DNA from: an uncultured Flavobacteriales bacterium
GTDB lineage: Bacteria; Bacteroidota; Bacteroidia; Flavobacteriales_D; Crocinitomicaceae
Reading direction: 5' to 3'
NCBI GenBank assembly: GCA_903945495.1
Contig: CAJAVU010000021.1
Coordinates: 248,001-312,000, forward strand
Length of the DNA: 64,000 bases
A program made the position numbers and the translations under genes. The notes under the pieces were generated by a model. It was not told the origin of the DNA. It did not search any database and saw only the letters and a program-made list of their open reading frames with translations. Within the stretch, counting starts at the first letter, position 1; every line of letters begins with the position of its first letter. This document shows positions 60,189 to 64,000 of the stretch, in pieces.

Positions 60189-61127
60189 TTACTCAAACAA
60201 CGGACAACGCGATTGGTTCGTGTTTTCAGGTTTGCACGCTGAGAAACTAATCGATAATTCGTGCGTGTTACTACTTGCGTTGCGCAAAGCAGAGAGTGTT
60301 AAGTCAAACGAGTATTGAATAGAAAGACGTTGGTTGAATTTCATTCCGGCGAAAAAGGTCATTGCATCCGTGTTGCGATACCCAATTCCAATATTCACTT
60401 TGTTACTGAAATCAGCCATTAATTGCAGGTCAAGCGCCATTGGAGCACGCGGTGGTATTTTTAACAAAAACGCTGGAGTCAAACTTACTTTGTCATTCAA
60501 ACCCAAACGATATCCACCATTCAATAAAGTATGAAAACGATAGCGTGAATCGGTTCCCAAATCCCATTTTGGTCGAAATAAATTCTGCATTACCAAACCG
60601 AAATAGTAATTTTTACCATTCCACCATGCTCCAAACGATGCATCAGGCGAAACAAACGATGCTTCTTGGTAAATTGCTGGATCTGGATCTATGGTGACTG
60701 AATTCGCTGGATTGTAGCCCATTTGTATGACACCACCATAAATACCCAACGACAAACGACTGTCGCGCGAAAAATTAAAATGTGCGGCATAAGCGATATT
60801 CAAGCGATTGGTATTGAATTGACCAATTTGATCTGTTTCAAAACGCAATCCTAAACCTTGTCGAGCACTTAAGTATTTATTTCGTTTCGATTTTAAAGGC
60901 GTGCTTAAGGTTAAAAAACCGCTTCTCGGGGCGCCATCAAAACCAAGCCATTGCGCACGATACAAAGTGTGAATGTCAATGCATTTTTTAATTCCAGCAT
61001 GTGCAGGATTCAAGGCAAATTGATGCAAGGACCATTGCGTGTATTGCGGCGTTTGTTGTCCAAAAGAAAACGTACTTCCAAGGAGTGAAAGCACGAAAAG
61101 GCAATATGTGATCCACGTACTGTTCAT
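60189..61127 (-). CDS. PorP/SprF family type IX secretion protein
   Basis: The 312-residue barrel has a signal peptide (MNSTWITYCLFVLSLLGSTF, ending SFGQ) and PorP/SprF marks: TPQYTQWSLHQFALNPAHAG, then YRAQWLGFDGAPRSGFLTLS, and later NIGIGYRNTDAMTFFAGMKF. It lies directly after a type B cargo gene and overlaps its stop by ATGA, the same cargo-partner arrangement as at 13.3-17.4 kb but on the other strand. It probably helps export that 431-residue protein. Confidence 0.88.
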   Translation of the reverse strand: MNSTWITYCLFVLSLLGSTFSFGQQTPQYTQWSLHQFALNPAHAGIKKCIDIHTLYRAQWLGFDGAPRSGFLTLSTPLKSKRNKYLSARQGLGLRFETDQIGQFNTNRLNIAYAAHFNFSRDSRLSLGIYGGVIQMGYNPANSVTIDPDPAIYQEASFVSPDASFGAWWNGKNYYFGLVMQNLFRPKWDLGTDSRYRFHTLLNGGYRLGLNDKVSLTPAFLLKIPPRAPMALDLQLMADFSNKVNIGIGYRNTDAMTFFAGMKFNQRLSIQYSFDLTLSALRNASSNTHELSISFSACKPENTNQSRCPLFE

Positions 61128-62419
61128 CGAATTAACGAAATGCTTCCTTTAAATTCTTGTTTATCTGGGTCACGGAGTTCAACAATATAGAAGTATACGC
61201 CTTCAGCCAATTTTCCAGCTTTTCCAGTTCCATCCCATGCTTTTTGTTCGGAATATCCAGTCGATTGAAACACTTCTTGTCCCCAACGATCAAAAATGCG
61301 CACAAAACAATTCGGGTAATTGCTCACTCCAGTTATTTCCCAAATATCATTCACCTGGTCATCATTCGGCGAGAAGGTAGTTGGAAACACAAGTTCTTCT
61401 GTGATTGTAATTATTACGTAATCTTCCAGAGTACAGCCATTCTCCGTTGCACTTAATGTAAAAACAGTTGTTTCTTCTGGAAATGCAATCGGTGTTAAAC
61501 TGTTTGGATTACTTACGTAAAAAGTTGGTGACCAAGAATAAACGGGAGCGCTTGTACTTCCCAAAAGACTTGTACTTGAGCCCGTTGCAAATGTTTGATC
61601 TGGTCCAGCATCAAGCGGAAATGAATAAACTGAAATCGCAGGAGTAACCGTTGTAACGATTTCAGCGCATAACAAATAACAACTTGTTTCAACGGAAATA
61701 ATTGCTCCATCTTGTAAGCTACTTGTTTGGAACGTTGGAAGGGTTGTTGTTGCGACTTCAATCCCATTTACAAACCATGTATAATTTCCTGTATCGGGAC
61801 AATCCGTTACTGTTGCATTCGCTGTAAAGATATCGTTCAAACAAATGGATGTTGCTCCAGTGGTTAATGTAATTGTTGGAACTGGGCGATCAACAGCAGC
61901 GCCACTTATTGACAGATCAAAGGAACATTCTGCAGCAGCGGTAATTCCAGCGCCAGTCATATCTCCAGAAACAACAATGTAATACGTTGTTGAAGGAAGA
62001 AGTGCAGCACTTATTAATGAAAAAGGCGCAGTTCCATTCGAAACACAATTTCCAACTGCAGTATACGATGCAGCATTGCAAGGCACAGCAGCTGAAAATA
62101 GTTGTGCTTGAAGTGCATTGTCTTGCCCTGGATTCGTTTCAAACACTAAATTGCTAAAATCTACTTGAATCGCTCCTCCAGTTGCATTTGTGGTAAACGT
62201 AAACCAAATAGAGTTGTTGGAGGTGAAACAAAAGGTAAAATCATCTTCACATCCTGGGCAAAAGGTTTTATTTGCATCAATGTTTGTGACGGAAAATAAT
62301 TGATTCGGACAAAGTTCTAGAGCAGAATTACAGTTATTGTAGCTTTGTTGAGCCAACAAGTTGTGGTGCAAGAACTGCATTAACAATAAAATAACAACCC
62401 ATGGTTTCATGTTCTTCAA
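61124..62419 (-). CDS. T9SS type B secreted protein
   Basis: The 431-residue product has a signal peptide (MKNMKPWVVILLLMQFLHHN, ending LLAQ; a shorter start at 62410 is possible). The N-terminal domain (about 25-175: NCNSALELCPNQLFSVTNI, NSIWFTFTTNATGGAIQVDF) is a cysteine-containing beta-sandwich, followed by Ig/PKD-like sandwiches (about 180-340). A type B sorting domain closes it (LVFPTTFSPNDDQVNDIWEI, IFDRWGQEVFQSTGYSE, FKGSISLIR). T9SS exports it with the PorP/SprF protein coded next. A TAAATTTG box lies at 62446-62453. Confidence 0.85.
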   Translation of the reverse strand: MKNMKPWVVILLLMQFLHHNLLAQQSYNNCNSALELCPNQLFSVTNIDANKTFCPGCEDDFTFCFTSNNSIWFTFTTNATGGAIQVDFSNLVFETNPGQDNALQAQLFSAAVPCNAASYTAVGNCVSNGTAPFSLISAALLPSTTYYIVVSGDMTGAGITAAAECSFDLSISGAAVDRPVPTITLTTGATSICLNDIFTANATVTDCPDTGNYTWFVNGIEVATTTLPTFQTSSLQDGAIISVETSCYLLCAEIVTTVTPAISVYSFPLDAGPDQTFATGSSTSLLGSTSAPVYSWSPTFYVSNPNSLTPIAFPEETTVFTLSATENGCTLEDYVIITITEELVFPTTFSPNDDQVNDIWEITGVSNYPNCFVRIFDRWGQEVFQSTGYSEQKAWDGTGKAGKLAEGVYFYIVELRDPDKQEFKGSISLIR

Positions 62420-62562
62420 TCCCCTGTTTTTCTAACAAATAACAACAAATTTAATCAGCCTTGGAATAAAATGCATAGTTTTAATCCGCCAAAAACATGA
62501 AGTTATGTTTTTTTGGCACAATAATAGGTTTTTTTTCGCCGAACAATTTAATATAATGGCAT

Positions 62563-64000
62563 ATGACTAAAATAGTTACTCTCGCATTTGGCCTACTTCT
62601 ATCGATGGGATCTTTGTTTTCCCAAAAAATAGATTACGATAACAGTTCGAAGTGGTTTTTTGGATTAAATCTGGGAACTACTTGGCAAACAACCGATGTG
62701 GCAAATCGCTACAATGTTGGTTGGGGTTTAACCTTAGGGAAATCTTTTAATTACAATTACGGTAAGAAAATCTACTTTGATATTCGTGGCCGTTATTTGA
62801 ATGGAAACTGGTATGGTCAAGATTACGATACCACTTCGTTGGCAAACTACAACCCAGACAATTTACCATCTGGTTATGCTTTGCAAACGTATAAGGATTC
62901 ACTTGGTTTTTCTGTCAACAATTTTAAAACAAATGTCCACCGTTTAGGATTGGAATTGGTGTTGCATGCGAATGGAATTCGTGAAAAAACAGGTATCGAT
63001 CCATACATTTTCGGAGGAGTTGGTTTCACTTGGCACGAAACATCTGGTGATTTAGGAACGAAAGGCCTTTTTGGTGATACGATGTTCTATAATTATGATC
63101 CAGCTCTTGTGAACAAATCGTATGTCAATAGTTTGTTAGACAAAGATTACGAAACAGCTTTGACAGGTTCAACTGCAGGTAATTACCGCGTAAATTTCAT
63201 GCCTAGTTTAGGTTTTGGTATTGGCTACCAAGTTGGTAAACGCGTTTCAATTGGTTTGGAGCACAAAACGACATTTACCTTAATTGATGATTTTGACGGA
63301 TACGTGGATGGCTCAAGTAAATACAACGACATCTACCACTATACTTCGGCGTACATTCAATTCCGTTTTAGACATGGAAGAGAAGAACATACGGAAAACA
63401 CGGTTAACAACGTCGATAATTACAATACTGCAGGCGGTTGCGTAAAACCAACGATTACGCTTGTTAATCCTGCTTCAAATGGCTTAATGGCTACTGCAAT
63501 AAATTATCAATTGGTTGCAGATGTAAAAGATGTATTGGGACGCGAAAATATTTCTGTAAAACAAAACGGTGTGAGCAATTACACATTTACGTACAATGCA
63601 CAAACAGATCGCTTGGAAGCGGGTGTTGTTTTAGTTCCTGGAATGAATACGTTTGAAATCACTGCAACAAATACGTGTGGTTCAGATGTAGAAACAATCA
63701 CTGTGAATTACGAAGACTGTAAATCACCAATCATTGCACTCGTGAATCCAACTTCGAATGGAACTACTGTTTCTACTGCTGCGTATTCATTTAGCGCCTT
63801 AGTTCAAAATGCAACAAATCAACAAATTACTGTTTCATTAAACAATGTGAACGTTACGAATTTTTCTTTCAATCCAACATCTGGTTCATTGCAAGGAAAT
63901 GTGAATTTGGTTGTAGGAGTAAATACAGTTGTAATCACTTCTACAAATCAATGTGGAACTGTATCACAATCGTTTACTGTGAACTATCAAACATGTATTG
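62563..64000 (+). CDS. Outer-membrane barrel protein with Ig-like repeats (3'-truncated)
   Basis: The frame opens at ATG 62563 and is still open at 64000 (at least 479 residues). Signal peptide MTKIVTLAFGLLLSMGSLFS is followed by a barrel-like part (about 20-285: SKWFFGLNLGTTWQTTDVA, FMPSLGFGIGYQVGKRVSIG, YTSAYIQFRFRHG). After a linker, tandem Ig-like repeats of 93 residues begin with PTITLVNPASNG and PIIALVNPTSNG, each ending in a TNxCG...VNY.xC pattern. A third would begin just past the window end. The type may resemble barrel-anchored surface proteins with a C-terminal OmpA or sorting domain, which cannot be seen here. No promoter with both elements was seen. Confidence 0.8.
   Translation, partial: MTKIVTLAFGLLLSMGSLFSQKIDYDNSSKWFFGLNLGTTWQTTDVANRYNVGWGLTLGKSFNYNYGKKIYFDIRGRYLNGNWYGQDYDTTSLANYNPDNLPSGYALQTYKDSLGFSVNNFKTNVHRLGLELVLHANGIREKTGIDPYIFGGVGFTWHETSGDLGTKGLFGDTMFYNYDPALVNKSYVNSLLDKDYETALTGSTAGNYRVNFMPSLGFGIGYQVGKRVSIGLEHKTTFTLIDDFDGYVDGSSKYNDIYHYTSAYIQFRFRHGREEHTENTVNNVDNYNTAGGCVKPTITLVNPASNGLMATAINYQLVADVKDVLGRENISVKQNGVSNYTFTYNAQTDRLEAGVVLVPGMNTFEITATNTCGSDVETITVNYEDCKSPIIALVNPTSNGTTVSTAAYSFSALVQNATNQQITVSLNNVNVTNFSFNPTSGSLQGNVNLVVGVNTVVITSTNQCGTVSQSFTVNYQTCI

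Noticed and set aside
60334-60697. Plus-strand frames opposite PorP/SprF
   Set aside because: They are shadows of a confident gene on the other strand and show no family match.

Overview
The window comes from a low-GC member of the Bacteroidota, most likely order Flavobacteriales. The evidence is a GldH gliding lipoprotein, two PorP/SprF outer-membrane proteins each paired with a secreted protein carrying a type B T9SS C-terminal domain, several type A T9SS cargo proteins, many LxxC lipoproteins, and promoters of the Bacteroidota form TTG-N18/19-TAnnTTTG with no clear Shine-Dalgarno sequences. A Crocinitomicaceae (Fluviicola-like) origin is plausible but is a guess.

Layout. 0-9 kb: the 3' part of a very large sensor with beta-propeller, Y_Y_Y, membrane, class III cyclase and HD domains, then a tandem universal stress protein, a GH3-family ANL enzyme, a DMT exporter, a lipoprotein and a secreted charged-helix protein. 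9-12 kb: holB, ricT and gldH in a row. 12-17.4 kb: a barrel/lipoprotein pair, then a 1020-residue secreted CotH-kinase protein with its PorP/SprF partner. 17.4-27 kb: a TPR lipoprotein, a minus-strand operon (fRMsr, Ig-like lipoprotein, flippase-like protein), an exonuclease, two sister lipoproteins, pheS-ytxJ-glutaminyl cyclase. 27-43 kb: ftsE divergent from a 1020-residue TPR protein plus plug-less barrel, dksA-like/lspA, DUF6427, purQ-purD, a CNNM transporter/beta-propeller/HAD operon, tryptophan 2,3-dioxygenase, a type A cargo protein and a bestrophin.

43-54.6 kb is an accessory stretch. It contains T9SS cargo including an ALK/LTK-type glycine-rich protein, small lipoproteins of unknown function, a GldK/SUMF1-type lipoprotein, and four broken genes: an acyl-CoA synthetase fragment, a 40-codon paralog tail, a lipoprotein with an in-frame amber codon, and a collapsed tRNA. 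It ends at an intact tRNA-Asn. 54.7-64 kb returns to housekeeping and envelope genes: ssb, an amidase with SPOR domain, a glycosyltransferase, uvrC, an OmpA-type lipoprotein, a second type B cargo/PorP pair, and the 5' part of a barrel protein with 93-residue Ig-like repeats that runs off the window.

The main theme is the envelope and type IX secretion: lipoprotein maturation (lspA), gliding/T9SS (gldH, PorP/SprF, cargo), peptidoglycan (amidase, OmpA) and outer-membrane barrels. Core replication, translation and purine genes lie between them. No CRISPR array, rRNA, phage, transposase or complete mobile element was seen. No clearly new multigene system was identified; the best candidates for novelty are the cyclase-HD fusion sensor and the accessory stretch.
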